From: a virus | Length of the DNA: 52,802 nucleotides | IMG/VR virus record: IMGVR_UViG_3300011114_000970 | Span: 1 to 52,802 of that record | Reading direction: 5' to 3' (one strand) | Shown: positions 37,984-46,908 of the stretch, piece after piece | How positions within the stretch are numbered: position 1 is the stretch's first letter | Layout: every line of letters begins with the position of its first letter | Position numbers and translations under genes: made by a program | The notes under the pieces: model-generated | What the model was told of the DNA's origin: nothing | The model's database searches: none | What the model saw: only the letters and a program-made list of their open reading frames with translations

Positions 37984-40529
37984 TGCCAGAAATGCCAATT
38001 CCGCAGGACTATAATCGTTTTATCGAAGGTGAAGAAAACGAAAGTGAACTCGAAGGCGAAGAGTCTGTTTTTGAATTGTTCGACAACGATGACGAAGTCG
38101 AAGAACTCCCTGATGGTTCAGCTATTGTACGTATGGACGAAGGTAAAGGTCCAGACGAGTCTCCTGATTTTTATGCAAACCTAGCCGACGAACTCGACAG
38201 CTGGGACTTAGACAAGGTCGCATTGAAGTATCTTGACCTCATCGAAAAAGATAAAGAAGCAAGAGAAGAACGAGACAAGCAATATGAAGAAGGTCTTCGA
38301 CGCACAGGTCTTGGCCATGACGCTCCTGGTGGGGCGCAGTTCATGGGTGCTTCCAAGGTGGTGCATCCTGTCATGGCGGAAGCTTGTGTGGACTTTGCAG
38401 CTCGGGCGATCAAAGAATTGTTCCCCGCTGACGGACCAGTAAAAACCAAGATAATCGGCGAAGTGACAGAAGAAAAAGTCAGCAAAGCGGAACGTAAACG
38501 CGACTACATGAACTGGCAGCTCACAGAGCAGATTGAAGAATATCGCGATGAAGAAGAGCAAATGTTAACTCAGTTGCCGCTCGGTGGATCGCAATATATG
38601 AAGATGTGGTACGACGATTATAAAAAGCGCCCATGCGCTGAGTTCGTGCCTATCGACAATGTTTATTTACCCTTTGCAGCAGCTAATTTTTACACTGCTG
38701 AGCGAGTCACAGAAGTCCAAGATATAACCCAAGAGCAATACGATATCCGTGTCAGCTCCGAGCTTTATATAGATTTAGAAGTTTACCGTAGCTCAGAAGA
38801 GCCAAACCAAACAAAAGCTGAAAAAGCCAACGACAAAATCGAAGGTAAAAAAGAGAATAGCTCGAATGTCGACGGCATCCGTCGAGTGTTCCATATATTC
38901 ACATGGCTCGAATTGGAAGACGATAAACTTTCTAAAGGCGAGCGAGCACCTTACATCTTGATGATTGACCAAAATGAACGAGCAGTGGTTGGTTTATACA
39001 GGAATTGGGAAGATGGCGATGACACCTATACAAAGCTGGATTGGCTCATTGAATTCAAGTTCATTCCTTGGCGTGGGGCTTATGCTATCGGTCTTCCTCA
39101 TCTCATTGGTGGTCTTTCTGCTGCTCTTACTGGTGCATTGCGTGCTCTATTGGATTCTGCTCATATTAATACAGCCCCCACGATGCTCAAGCTTAAAGGA
39201 GCAAAGATCAGTGGACAAAGCGTCACGATTGAACCCACCCAAATAACAGAAATTGAGGGTGCTCCTGGTGTTGACGACGTACGGAAAATTGCAATGCCCT
39301 TGCCGTTCAATCAGCCTTCGCCTGTGCTTATGGAGCTACTTGGCTGGCTAACTAACGCAGCTAAGGGGGTTGTTACCACTAGCGAAGAGAAGATCGCAGA
39401 CATAACAAGCAACGCACCCGTCGGCACGACGCAAGCATTAATTGAACAAGGCGCTGCAGTCTTTAGTTCAATTCACAGTCGTTTGCACGACTCTCAACGC
39501 AGGGTTTTCCGTATTCTCACAAGGCTCAATCGGTGGTACCTTGACGAACAACGTAAGGCTGAAGCGGTAGAAGATCTACCCATTTCTCAGGATGATTTCA
39601 GATCCAATGCGGATGTGATTCCTGTTTCTGACCCGCATATTTTTGCAGAATCTCAACGCTATGCGCAAATTCAGACTTTAGCTGCGAGGGCTCAAGCTAA
39701 CCCAGACCTTTATAACCGACTTGCTGTTGAAAAACGGATTCTCAAACAAATCAAGTTACCCGATATAAACGAGGTATTGCCTGACCCACAAGACGTAAAA
39801 GAGATGAATCCTGCATTGGAAAATGTAGCGATGACTTTAGGAAAACCCGTCGGTGCATTCCCTATGCAAGACCATTTAGCGCATCTGTTGTCCCATACGC
39901 AATATGCTGCTAATCCTGTGTTTGGATCTAACCCGATTTTGGCGCCTACCTTTACGCCAGCTTGTTTAGAGCATATAAAGCAACACTTAACACTTTGGTA
40001 TTTGAACCAAGTCGACACCTATGCTAGTGTTTCTTTGGGTAGACCTTTTAATGTTCTTAAAGTTGAACCCATCATGCGGGAAGCTCAAAAGCTCGTCGCT
40101 GCCGCAGACCAACACACGCAATTGGACGCTCAACAGCAACTCGGTCAGATGGTTATGCCTGTTATTCAGCAGATGTTGCAAACACTGCAACAAATGAAGG
40201 GTTCTCAGCAAAATATGGATCCTAGTGTTCAAGCCATTGTGCAAACTCAAATGGCAGAAACTCAGCGTAAAGCTACCAAAGATCAAGCTGATGTTCAGCT
40301 CGATGCGCAAAAGCTACTCGCTGATAGCAAAAAAGCGGAAGATAGAATCATTGCCGATGAGCAGATAAAGGCAGCTGAACTAACTCATGATATCAATACG
40401 CTGACCTTAGAAAGACAATTCGAAGCGCAACAAAATGCAGCTGAAGCGCAAAGAGCAGAGCAAGAAGCAGCACGGCAACAGCAAGAACAGTTACAAACAG
40501 CCGCAGCAATGCAGCAAGTTCAACCATAG
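37983..40529 (+). CDS. Portal protein (podovirus type)
   Basis: 848 aa, large as in podovirus portals. An acidic N-terminus is followed by conserved elements: GGAQFMGASKVVHPVMAEAC, LPLGGSQYMKMWYDD, FVPIDNVYLPFAA and WRGAYAIGLPHLIGGLSAAL. Then come TGALRALLDSAHINTAPTML and a helical C-terminal barrel rich in Gln and Ala (KAAELTHDINTLTLERQFEA). The dodecameric portal is the DNA gate and terminase docking site. It overlaps the preceding gene by one base and is followed ten bases later by a small GG-motif protein. Confidence 0.92.
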   Translation: MPEMPIPQDYNRFIEGEENESELEGEESVFELFDNDDEVEELPDGSAIVRMDEGKGPDESPDFYANLADELDSWDLDKVALKYLDLIEKDKEAREERDKQYEEGLRRTGLGHDAPGGAQFMGASKVVHPVMAEACVDFAARAIKELFPADGPVKTKIIGEVTEEKVSKAERKRDYMNWQLTEQIEEYRDEEEQMLTQLPLGGSQYMKMWYDDYKKRPCAEFVPIDNVYLPFAAANFYTAERVTEVQDITQEQYDIRVSSELYIDLEVYRSSEEPNQTKAEKANDKIEGKKENSSNVDGIRRVFHIFTWLELEDDKLSKGERAPYILMIDQNERAVVGLYRNWEDGDDTYTKLDWLIEFKFIPWRGAYAIGLPHLIGGLSAALTGALRALLDSAHINTAPTMLKLKGAKISGQSVTIEPTQITEIEGAPGVDDVRKIAMPLPFNQPSPVLMELLGWLTNAAKGVVTTSEEKIADITSNAPVGTTQALIEQGAAVFSSIHSRLHDSQRRVFRILTRLNRWYLDEQRKAEAVEDLPISQDDFRSNADVIPVSDPHIFAESQRYAQIQTLAARAQANPDLYNRLAVEKRILKQIKLPDINEVLPDPQDVKEMNPALENVAMTLGKPVGAFPMQDHLAHLLSHTQYAANPVFGSNPILAPTFTPACLEHIKQHLTLWYLNQVDTYASVSLGRPFNVLKVEPIMREAQKLVAAADQHTQLDAQQQLGQMVMPVIQQMLQTLQQMKGSQQNMDPSVQAIVQTQMAETQRKATKDQADVQLDAQKLLADSKKAEDRIIADEQIKAAELTHDINTLTLERQFEAQQNAAEAQRAEQEAARQQQEQLQTAAAMQQVQP

Positions 40530-40539
40530 GAGAAATGAA

Positions 40540-40818
40540 ATGACTGAAGCAATTAATGCCCACAAAAAGATGGCAATGGGTATGACAGAAGGCAACGTAA
40601 TGAAAAAAGGTGGTGGTGTAAAGCGCTATGCTTCAGGCGGTGCTGTTTCAAATTCCGCAGCATCAAATTTACCAGCAATGGGCGACAAAAAGAATGCAGG
40701 TGTCGACTTTAACGCAGGTAAGGCAAAAATCGCTAGTTTGAAAAAAGGCGGTCGTCCAAAAGGCGTAACAATTGCTATCGTCATGCCAATGCGGAAAAGT
40801 GCAGGTCGGGGTCGCTAA
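40540..40818 (+). CDS. Small basic head-region protein with KKGG motifs (92 aa)
   Basis: ATG 40540 with AGGAG seven bases upstream. The product contains NVMKKGGGVKRYASGGAV and KIASLKKGGRPKGVTIAIVM, ending in SAGRGR. Lys/Gly-Gly patches of this type recur in at least three other proteins of this genome (33832-37983, 45655-46440, 46909-47592). Strongly basic; possibly bound to DNA or scaffold inside the head. Function not known. Confidence 0.65.
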   Translation: MTEAINAHKKMAMGMTEGNVMKKGGGVKRYASGGAVSNSAASNLPAMGDKKNAGVDFNAGKAKIASLKKGGRPKGVTIAIVMPMRKSAGRGR

Positions 40819-41007
40819 TTGAACCTAATCAGCGAGCTAATTGGTCGAATCAAAGAAAAACGTCAGGAGATTTCTGACGCTATGATAAATGGAAATTGTA
40901 TCAATTTCGAAAGTTATCAGCGTTTGGTCGGTCAAAGTATTGGGTTGCAAGAAGCTTTGCAAATTGTAGAATTACTAATTGAGGAGCAAAACAAGAATGT
41001 CGAATGA
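40819..41007 (+). CDS. Small conserved helical protein, TTG start (62 aa)
   Basis: TTG 40819 directly follows the previous TAA; there is no earlier ATG in frame. The product, NLISELIGRIKEKRQEISDA ... CINFESYQRLVGQSIGLQEA then LQIVELLIEEQ, has the 'INxxSYQRLVGxxxGLxEAL' signature of a small protein placed between portal and capsid genes in many phages. That conservation supports the TTG start. Likely a two-helix coiled structure; role unknown. It overlaps the co-chaperonin gene by 11 bases. Confidence 0.7.
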   Translation: MNLISELIGRIKEKRQEISDAMINGNCINFESYQRLVGQSIGLQEALQIVELLIEEQNKNVE

Positions 41008-41419
41008 CATGGAGCAAACGCTTGCAGAAGCGTTCCCTACTTTAGATCCTTTGATGGCACCGTATGGTGCTCGAGTTCTGGTGCAATTAAGAGCTGTGAA
41101 AGAAAAAGTAACTAGTGCTGGAATTTATATTCCAGAAGAAACAAAAGAAACAGAGAAGTGGAATACCATGGTTGGAAAGGTAATTGCTATTGGACCACTC
41201 GCTTTTAAGATGCGTGAGACGATGCAACCTTGGCCAGAAGGTGCTTGGGCTAGTGTTGGAGATTTTGTCCGAGTCCCGAAGTGGGGTGGAGATCGTTGGG
41301 AAGTCGATTTTACAGATGAACAAGGGGCAAAAGGAAGCGCATTGTTTACTTTCTTCAATGACCATGAGCTAATCGGTAAAATTACAGGTGACCCTCGTGA
41401 TATCAAAGCATTCATTTAA
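40997..41419 (+). CDS. GroES-like co-chaperonin
   Basis: 140 aa from ATG 40997, GAGGAG ten bases upstream. The core reads YGARVLVQLRAVKEKVTSAG, IYIPEETKETEKWNTMVGKV and IAIGPLAFK. These match the first strand, mobile loop and second conserved strand of GroES ('D/xRVLV ... GxIxIPE ... GxVxAxG'). VGDFVRVPKWGG corresponds to the GroES 'vGDxVxf..' strand. It would pair with host GroEL, as T4 gp31 does, to fold the capsid protein; the capsid gene is 1.7 kb downstream. The insertion around METMQPWPEGAW makes it longer than bacterial GroES (about 97 aa). Confidence 0.82.
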   Translation: MSNDMEQTLAEAFPTLDPLMAPYGARVLVQLRAVKEKVTSAGIYIPEETKETEKWNTMVGKVIAIGPLAFKMRETMQPWPEGAWASVGDFVRVPKWGGDRWEVDFTDEQGAKGSALFTFFNDHELIGKITGDPRDIKAFI

Positions 41420-41439
41420 GTTTTGAAAGGAAAACTGTC

Positions 41440-42432
41440 ATGAATTCAACAGAAAAGATGGAAATGCAAGTGGATGAAGAGCAAGACGGCGGCGCTACAG
41501 TATTGCTGCCTGAAAATGAAGAGAATCCACAAGCTGAAAATGATGATTCTAACGAAAATTCGTCTAAAAATGACGAAAATGAGGAAGAAAAATTAGAAAC
41601 AAGTAAAAACGAAGACGTAGATGAAGATCGAGAAGCCATCCGTGCTGCTCGTCGCGAAGAACGTAGGCTTAAAAAGCAGATTCATCGTGAAAAAACATCA
41701 GAATCTAAGTATTTAATCACTGCACTCAAGAAACAAAACGAAGAATTAGCAGGTCGTTTGGCTTCTGTAGAGCGTAAAACTAGCGGTGCTGAGTTGGCTC
41801 GAGTTGATAAAGCCATTGAAGACGCTGGCGTGCAAGTTGAATACGCAAAGATGAAGATGAAAGAGTCTGTTTCTGGTAGTGACGGAGAAGGTCTAGCAAG
41901 AGCGCAGGAAATGTGGTATGAATCCAAGCGTAAGTTAGAGTCTCTCGAAGCAATCAAACAGCATGCGACACGGCAGATGACTCAGCCAAAACAGAATATT
42001 AACGTGCCAGACCCTCAAGTCCAGCGGTTAGCTTCTGATTGGATGGAGGACAATGCATGGTATGACCCGAATGGTCGTAATGAAGATTCTCAAATCGCTC
42101 AGATGGTGGATAAAAAGCTAACTGAAGAGGGATTTGACCCAACTTCTGAAGATTATTGGGACGAACTTGATACAAGATTAAAAAAGTACTTGCCGCAACA
42201 TTATAATACCAGTTATAATAATCCCAGTACCAAAAATCAAAGACCAAGGTCGGTAATGACGAGTTCAGGCAGAGAGACGATGGCAACAACCAAGTCCAAT
42301 GAGTTCAGGCTTAGCCCTGACCGTGTCAAAGCCATGAAAGAAGCAGGATTGTGGGACAATTCTGAATTACGTCAAAAAGCCATTCGCAAGTATGCCGAAT
42401 GGGATCGTTCTAATAAAAATCGAGGTCAATGA
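41440..42432 (+). CDS. Putative scaffolding protein
   Basis: 330 aa. A very acidic disordered N-terminus (VDEEQDGGATVLLPENEENP onward, rich in Asp, Glu, Asn) is followed by a basic then coiled-coil section (REAIRAARREERRLKKQIHR; LITALKKQNEELAGRLASVE). The C-terminal helical end is SPDRVKAMKEAGLWDNSEL. Acidic front plus coiled coil between portal and capsid genes is the standard scaffold plan. The internal scaffold guides prohead assembly and leaves before packaging. AAAGGA precedes ATG 41440. Confidence 0.8.
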   Translation: MNSTEKMEMQVDEEQDGGATVLLPENEENPQAENDDSNENSSKNDENEEEKLETSKNEDVDEDREAIRAARREERRLKKQIHREKTSESKYLITALKKQNEELAGRLASVERKTSGAELARVDKAIEDAGVQVEYAKMKMKESVSGSDGEGLARAQEMWYESKRKLESLEAIKQHATRQMTQPKQNINVPDPQVQRLASDWMEDNAWYDPNGRNEDSQIAQMVDKKLTEEGFDPTSEDYWDELDTRLKKYLPQHYNTSYNNPSTKNQRPRSVMTSSGRETMATTKSNEFRLSPDRVKAMKEAGLWDNSELRQKAIRKYAEWDRSNKNRGQ

Positions 42433-42965
42433 TGGATAATCGTTTAAAGAAAAACAACAATGCAGGTCGTGAAAATCGTGCAATAGATGACTCATCACGA
42501 GCTGCTCCTGAAGAAAAAATGGTTTCATCTGAAGAGCGTCGCAGGATGTTTCGCTCGGAGTGGATGCAAGAAGCATTGCCCACTCCCCCTCCTATTGAGG
42601 GTTTTCATTTGTGCTGGCTTTCTTCGAACAGTCAATACGATCCAATCCACAAACGTATTCGCATGGGTTATGTTCCTGTAAAAGCTGAAGAACTTCCTGG
42701 CTTTGAACACATGAAGATGAAAGCAGGCGAACACGAGGGGTTTGTTGCTTGTAATGAGATGCTGCTTTACAAGCTTCCTATGGAAATTTATCAAGAGATC
42801 ATGGCAGAAATGCACCATAATGCTCCGATGGATGAACAGGAAAAGATCAAGGTTCAGCAAGATCAGCTACTCAACGCTAAAGACAGTAATGGTAAGCGTT
42901 TGGGTCAAGTTGAAGGTGATGGGATGAATTTCGATTTATCTAAGCAAGCACCAATATTTGAATAA
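42429..42965 (+). CDS. Head-region protein of unknown function (178 aa)
   Basis: Starts at tandem ATGs (42429 or 42432) overlapping the scaffold stop. A conserved middle is GFHLCWLSSNSQYDPIHKRI then RMGYVPVKAEELPGFEHMKM, followed by a helical end (YQEIMAEMHHNAPMDEQEKI). The 'HLCWLS.....DPI..R...GY.PVK..E' pattern is widely conserved beside scaffold genes in podovirus-like phages, so it is likely an assembly or head-completion protein. No enzyme motif. A strong inverted repeat follows its stop. Confidence 0.68.
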   Translation: MMDNRLKKNNNAGRENRAIDDSSRAAPEEKMVSSEERRRMFRSEWMQEALPTPPPIEGFHLCWLSSNSQYDPIHKRIRMGYVPVKAEELPGFEHMKMKAGEHEGFVACNEMLLYKLPMEIYQEIMAEMHHNAPMDEQEKIKVQQDQLLNAKDSNGKRLGQVEGDGMNFDLSKQAPIFE

Positions 42966-42971
42966 AAATAA

Positions 42972-42995
42972 TAAGCGCTAGAAATTTAGCGCTTA
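42972..42995 (+). other. Inverted repeat hairpin ahead of the capsid genes
   Basis: Perfect 9-bp stem TAAGCGCTA / TAGCGCTTA with a 6-base loop and no T run afterwards. A second inverted repeat, AGCTTTG/CAAAGCT, follows at 43052-43067. The 141-base gap 42966-43106 holds no gene; the hairpins could protect or process the capsid message. Confidence 0.7.
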
Positions 42996-43106
42996 GAACA
43001 GTTATACTTTCAGTAAGCCTTAAAATCGCGATATGGTGATTTTGCAAATGCAGCTTTGAACAAAGCTAATATCAAAATTTTCATTAACCTTTTTAAGGAG
43101 TTAACA

Positions 43107-43673
43107 ATGTCTGCAACATCTGCTCCATTTGGCATGCGACCTTCTTTCCACCCTTCAGGGCTGGATCGTGCTGTCGTCCTTGCTGATGGAATCACGTCAG
43201 GCTATGCTTCGAACATACTAAAAGGTCAGCCAGTCGCTTTAAACACATCAGGAGTGATTATTATCGCTACTGCAGGTAGCGCCTACCAAGGTGCATTTGC
43301 AGGTGTTGAGTTTACGGATACTACTGGTCGTCGTCGTGTGTCGAATTATTGGCCAGCATCAACAACTGGTACAAGCATTACAGCGTACTACTACTCTGAC
43401 CCAAATATTGTTTATGATATTCAGGCAGATGGTTCATTAGCCCAAACATCGATTGGTGATCAAGCAAACTTTACAAACATCGCAGCTGGTTCTACGACCA
43501 CTGGTTTGTCAGCTTGCACGATTTCCACTTCTTTGGCGGGAACAAGCGCCGTCGGTGATATGCGTATCATCGGCTTATATAACGCAGTTGACAACGCATG
43601 GGGCGACGCTTACACGATAGTGCAAGTACAAGTCTCACGTAGTCAATACGTTGCAACCATTAACGCCATTTAA
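43107..43673 (+). CDS. Virion structural protein next to the capsid gene (188 aa)
   Basis: ATG 43107 has AAGGAG seven bases upstream. The product starts SATSAPFGMRPSFHPSGLDR and contains FAGVEFTDTTGRRRVSNYWP, IQADGSLAQTSIGDQANFTN and WGDAYTIVQVQVSRSQYV. This is a beta-rich protein recurrent just before or after the capsid gene of podovirus-like phages, probably a decoration or cement protein. No signal or membrane segments. Fourteen bases separate it from the capsid gene. Confidence 0.75.
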   Translation: MSATSAPFGMRPSFHPSGLDRAVVLADGITSGYASNILKGQPVALNTSGVIIIATAGSAYQGAFAGVEFTDTTGRRRVSNYWPASTTGTSITAYYYSDPNIVYDIQADGSLAQTSIGDQANFTNIAAGSTTTGLSACTISTSLAGTSAVGDMRIIGLYNAVDNAWGDAYTIVQVQVSRSQYVATINAI

Positions 43674-43687
43674 GGAGGGATTGAACC

Positions 43688-44602
43688 ATGGCAGCTCCGA
43701 TGAGAAGTACGGATTTCCGTTCAATCGTTGAACCGATCCTAAATGAAGCATTTGATGGCGTATACGACCAACGTGCTGACGAGTGGAGTACAGTTTTCCG
43801 TGAGCAATCGGGTATTCCACGTAACTACCACGAAGAACCTGTGTTGTATGGTTTTGGTGCAGCCCCTCAGTTACCTGATGGCAGCCCTGTAACCTATCAA
43901 CAAGGTGGCGTGCTGTTCTTACAACGCTATGTTTACCAAGTATTTGGTTTGGCATTTGCTTTGACTAAAGTTCTAGTCGAAGACGGTGACCACATCCGTA
44001 TTGGTCAAGTATATGCGAAGCACTTAGCTCAATCTTTGGTGGAAACCAAAGAACTGTTATGCGCTAACGTATTGAATCGTGCGTTTAACTCTTCTTACAC
44101 TGGCGGTGACGGTGTTGCTTTAAACAGCGCATCACATCCGATTGTTAGCGGTACATTTAGCAATTTGTTAAATACTGCAGCTAACTTGTCACAGACCTCA
44201 CTCGAACAGATGTTGATTCAAGTGCGTCAAGCTGTTGACAACAATGGCAAGAAAATCCGTTTGCAACCAACTAAATTAGTTGTTGCTCCTGGAAATGTAT
44301 TCCAAGCAGAAGTTCTGTTGAAATCCGTACTACGTACTGGTACTGCTAACAATGACATCAACCCAATTAAATCAATTGGATTGTTGCCTGAAGGCGCATC
44401 AGTTATTAGTCGTTTGACTTCAGCTACTAACTGGTGGGTCGAAACTGACGCTCCAGAAGGTATGAAACTGCTCATGCGTCGTGCTTTAGAAAAGACCATG
44501 GAAGGTGACTTCGAAACTGATAGTATGCGTTACAAAGCTACCGAGCGTTATCAGGTAGGTTGGACTGATCCTCGTGCTATGTTTGGTACGCCAGGAGTTT
44601 AA
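43688..44602 (+). CDS. Major capsid protein (HK97-like)
   Basis: 304 aa with AAGGAGGG upstream of ATG 43688. Conserved landmarks: DFRSIVEPILNEAFDGVYDQ, FREQSGIPRNYHEEPVLYGF, AFALTKVLVEDGDHIRIGQV and ALNSASHPIVSGTFSNLLNT. The end is LQPTKLVVAPGNVFQAEVLL and WWVETDAPEGMKLLMRRALE, typical of the HK97/Mu-gpT-like capsid group. It assembles the icosahedral shell, probably after folding by GroEL with the phage GroES-like protein. A strong terminator follows at 44612, as expected for the most expressed gene. Confidence 0.9.
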   Translation: MAAPMRSTDFRSIVEPILNEAFDGVYDQRADEWSTVFREQSGIPRNYHEEPVLYGFGAAPQLPDGSPVTYQQGGVLFLQRYVYQVFGLAFALTKVLVEDGDHIRIGQVYAKHLAQSLVETKELLCANVLNRAFNSSYTGGDGVALNSASHPIVSGTFSNLLNTAANLSQTSLEQMLIQVRQAVDNNGKKIRLQPTKLVVAPGNVFQAEVLLKSVLRTGTANNDINPIKSIGLLPEGASVISRLTSATNWWVETDAPEGMKLLMRRALEKTMEGDFETDSMRYKATERYQVGWTDPRAMFGTPGV

Positions 44603-44611
44603 TGTTGTGCA

Positions 44612-44642
44612 AGAGGTCGAGTCAAAAGCTCGATCTCTTTTT
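44612..44642 (+). terminator. Terminator after the major capsid gene
   Basis: 10-bp stem AGAGGTCGAG / CTCGATCTCT (44612-44621 and 44629-44638, one G-T pair) with a 7-base loop and a T run reaching 44642. Ends the capsid message or reduces read-through. Confidence 0.9.
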
Positions 44643-44678
44643 AATTAACTATGTCTAAGCTTTTCAAGGAGAAAGACA

Positions 44679-45644
44679 ATGCCTCAATTTTCAGATGACT
44701 TATTTCTAGGTTCAGCGCAAGGGTTTCAAGGTACAGGAGTCTATCCTAATTCCACCACATTTACTGGATCTATCGCTACAACAACTCTTACTGTAACAGC
44801 TATGCTTTCAGGCGACCCAATTACAGTTGGAATGTATTTATCAGGAGCTCAAGTAGCCACAGCAAATGCCTATATAACAGCTTTTGCTACTGGTTCTGGC
44901 GGCACTGGTACATACACCATTAGTGCTTCACAAACGTCTTCAAGTGCAACAATTGTCGGTGCAGGCAATGCCTATCTTAATGATCCTACGAGCATGGATC
45001 TGGGCGTTGGACCCATGGGCAGATTCTATTTATTTGATGTTGTTCCACAAACACTAAACACAAGCAATGTTTGCGCTTCACAAACTGCAACTGCATCTGG
45101 TGCTTTAGTTCTAACTGCTGGTACAAATGCTAAATCTGTTATAAATGCAGCTGGTACAACAGTGATTCAATTAGATTGTCCTCGCGCATTGAAAGTAAAT
45201 TGTTCCACCACCGCTCGTGCATTTACTGTTAGTGGTTTTGACATTTACGGACAAGCAATGAGTGAAATAATTACTGTCGCTATCGCCGCTACTGCTGTAG
45301 CTGGACTAAAAGCGTTTTATCAAATCTCTGGAGTAACAATTGCGGGTTCTGCTACAGCTTGCGTAGTTGGAACAACTGATGCAATTGGTCTACCTGTTCG
45401 TTGTATTGATGCAGGTTATATTGCTCGTGCAGGTTGGAACAATACGCTTGCTGAAAACGCTGGAACTTTCGTAGCCGCCGCAACCGCAACCGCTACAACT
45501 ACTACAGGCGATGTTCGTGGAACTTATACTCCGTCTAGTGCTACTGATGGAATTAAGCGTCTTGTAATGGCAATCGGTTTACCTGGAATTGCTTCAGGTC
45601 CAAATGCAACCCGTACTGGCGCTTTTGGCGTCACACAAGCTTAA
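44679..45644 (+). CDS. Virion protein with beta-module insertion (321 aa)
   Basis: ATG 44679 after AAGGAG. Residues about 27-95 ([20 protein letters not shown] ... [20 protein letters not shown]) form a Thr/Ser/Gly-rich module common in phage surface proteins. The rest has [40 protein letters not shown] and [20 protein letters not shown]. The non-module part is a conserved head-associated protein in related genomes. Probably a head decoration or outer-surface protein with a mobile adhesion module. Confidence 0.72.
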   Translation: MPQFSDDLFLGSAQGFQGTGVYPNSTTFTGSIATTTLTVTAMLSGDPITVGMYLSGAQVATANAYITAFATGSGGTGTYTISASQTSSSATIVGAGNAYLNDPTSMDLGVGPMGRFYLFDVVPQTLNTSNVCASQTATASGALVLTAGTNAKSVINAAGTTVIQLDCPRALKVNCSTTARAFTVSGFDIYGQAMSEIITVAIAATAVAGLKAFYQISGVTIAGSATACVVGTTDAIGLPVRCIDAGYIARAGWNNTLAENAGTFVAAATATATTTTGDVRGTYTPSSATDGIKRLVMAIGLPGIASGPNATRTGAFGVTQA

Positions 45645-45654
45645 GGAGAAGACC

Positions 45655-46440
45655 ATGGGACAATTTAAACCAATGCCTAAAATGGAAACAACTGAGCCAT
45701 CTGTTGAGCTAAAACTCAAAAAAGGTGGCAAAGTAAAAATGCAAATGGGCGGTGTTGCGCCTATGATGGAAGCTCCTGCTCGTCGCGGAATGCCTATGGC
45801 GATGCCTACTCGTCGTGGTATGGCTATGCCTGATCGTCGTGGCGCACCTATGCTTGATCGTCGTAATGTACCTCCCGCTGCTTTACTCCGTAAAAAGGGT
45901 GGAGAAGTAGAAACAAAAGACGAGATGCGTGATGAAAAAGACGAGATCAAACGTGTTGAAAAAGAGCTCAAACGTCACGAGGGAATGAAAGCTAGTAAAG
46001 GTCATAAAGGTCTTAAATCTGGCGGTCGTGCTATGTCTCCCAAAGCAGGTCCAGACATGGTTGGTGGATTAGCTGGTGGATTAAATGCCACCCGTGCGAA
46101 TTCAAAAATGACTACAGGCGCTGTTCGCAATAGCAATGCTGGTGGATACAAAAATGGCGGTGCTGCTAAGTTCTTAGCAAATATGTCTAATGGTGCAAAT
46201 CCTAAACAATTGTCTAAATCAACAGGCGCTGTTAAGAATGGTAAGCCAGCAGGCTATAAAGATGGTGGAGCTGCTAAATTTATCTCCAATATTTCTTGTG
46301 GCGAAAACCCTAAACAACTCCCTAAATCAACAGGAGATGTTAAGAACGGCAAACCAGCTGGTTATAAAGATGGTGGTTTTTCAGGTATGTCTACCAGTTC
46401 TTATGGTCATAAGGCTGGCGGAAAAATGATTAAGTGCTAA
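45655..46440 (+). CDS. Basic repeat-rich virion-region protein (261 aa)
   Basis: ATG 45655 with AAGGAG six bases upstream. It has four parts: KKGG motifs (ELKLKKGGKVKMQMGGV); Arg-Arg-Gly repeats (RRGMPMAMPTRRGMAMPDRR); a charged coil (DEMRDEKDEIKRVEKELKRH); and almost three 36-residue repeats containing AGYKDGGAAKF. Strong positive charge and low complexity suggest nucleic-acid or polyanion binding in the particle. It is not a family with known function. It ends LKC-like KAGGKMIKC. Confidence 0.7.
   Translation: MGQFKPMPKMETTEPSVELKLKKGGKVKMQMGGVAPMMEAPARRGMPMAMPTRRGMAMPDRRGAPMLDRRNVPPAALLRKKGGEVETKDEMRDEKDEIKRVEKELKRHEGMKASKGHKGLKSGGRAMSPKAGPDMVGGLAGGLNATRANSKMTTGAVRNSNAGGYKNGGAAKFLANMSNGANPKQLSKSTGAVKNGKPAGYKDGGAAKFISNISCGENPKQLPKSTGDVKNGKPAGYKDGGFSGMSTSSYGHKAGGKMIKC
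46111..46380 (+). repeat. 108-bp in-frame tandem repeat (2.5 copies)
   Basis: Units start at 46111, 46219 and 46327, exactly 108 bp apart; the third is partial. Each encodes (S/T)TG(A/D)V(R/K)N ... GGYK(N/D)GG followed by a NPKQL ending. Copies 2 and 3 are the closest, pointing to recent expansion. Confidence 0.88.
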
Positions 46441-46444
46441 ATTG

Positions 46445-46470
46445 GATAGGAGCTTCGGCTCCTGTCTTTT
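46445..46470 (+). terminator. UUCG-loop terminator
   Basis: 9-bp stem GATAGGAGC / GCTCCTGTC (46445-46453 and 46458-46466) closed by TTCG, followed by TTTT. Falls between the repeat-rich protein gene and the next virion gene. Confidence 0.9.
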
Positions 46471-46484
46471 AATTGGAGAATTAA

Positions 46485-46904
46485 ATGACTATTACAGCTA
46501 CATCACAAACACTGTTTGATGGCGAGCGAATTGCTATTATGAAGTTTTATGCATCAATGAGTACTACAGAAAATGAAAGTGCCGTTGCAAAGGTAACACC
46601 TTCAGCTTTAACAGCTTCTAGTGCTGGTGGCGCTTGTGATGCTGTAAGTATTCTTAAGGTAACTTCATTGACACATGGTTTAGAAGTGCAAATGAATTGG
46701 AATGCAACTACAAATGTTGTTATTCAAACAATTCCTCAAAATACACAATACACGCAAGATTTTTCTGGGTTTGGTGGTTTGACCAACAATGCAGGTGCAG
46801 GGAAAACTGGAGTTGTCTCTTTTACTACTTTGGACGGAAGCGCTGGGGATTCTTACACAGTGATTCTAGAAATGCAAAAGCATTATGTTAATCCTCTAGG
46901 CTGA
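46485..46904 (+). CDS. Small beta-rich virion protein (139 aa)
   Basis: GGAG lies upstream of ATG 46485. The product (SQTLFDGERIAIMKFYASMS, KVTSLTHGLEVQMNWNATTN, GDSYTVILEMQKHYV) is a short beta-sandwich-like protein without catalytic residues. Comparable proteins of this length and 'DGxrxavmk' start occur among head and neck genes of related phages. Structural role inferred from position. Confidence 0.68.
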   Translation: MTITATSQTLFDGERIAIMKFYASMSTTENESAVAKVTPSALTASSAGGACDAVSILKVTSLTHGLEVQMNWNATTNVVIQTIPQNTQYTQDFSGFGGLTNNAGAGKTGVVSFTTLDGSAGDSYTVILEMQKHYVNPLG

Positions 46905-46908
46905 TTTC

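Noticed and set aside
40435-40539. Upstream extension of the small KKGG protein into the portal gene
   Set aside because: The extension overlaps portal coding sequence by about 95 bases and lacks a ribosome site, while ATG 40540 has AGGAG at ideal spacing.
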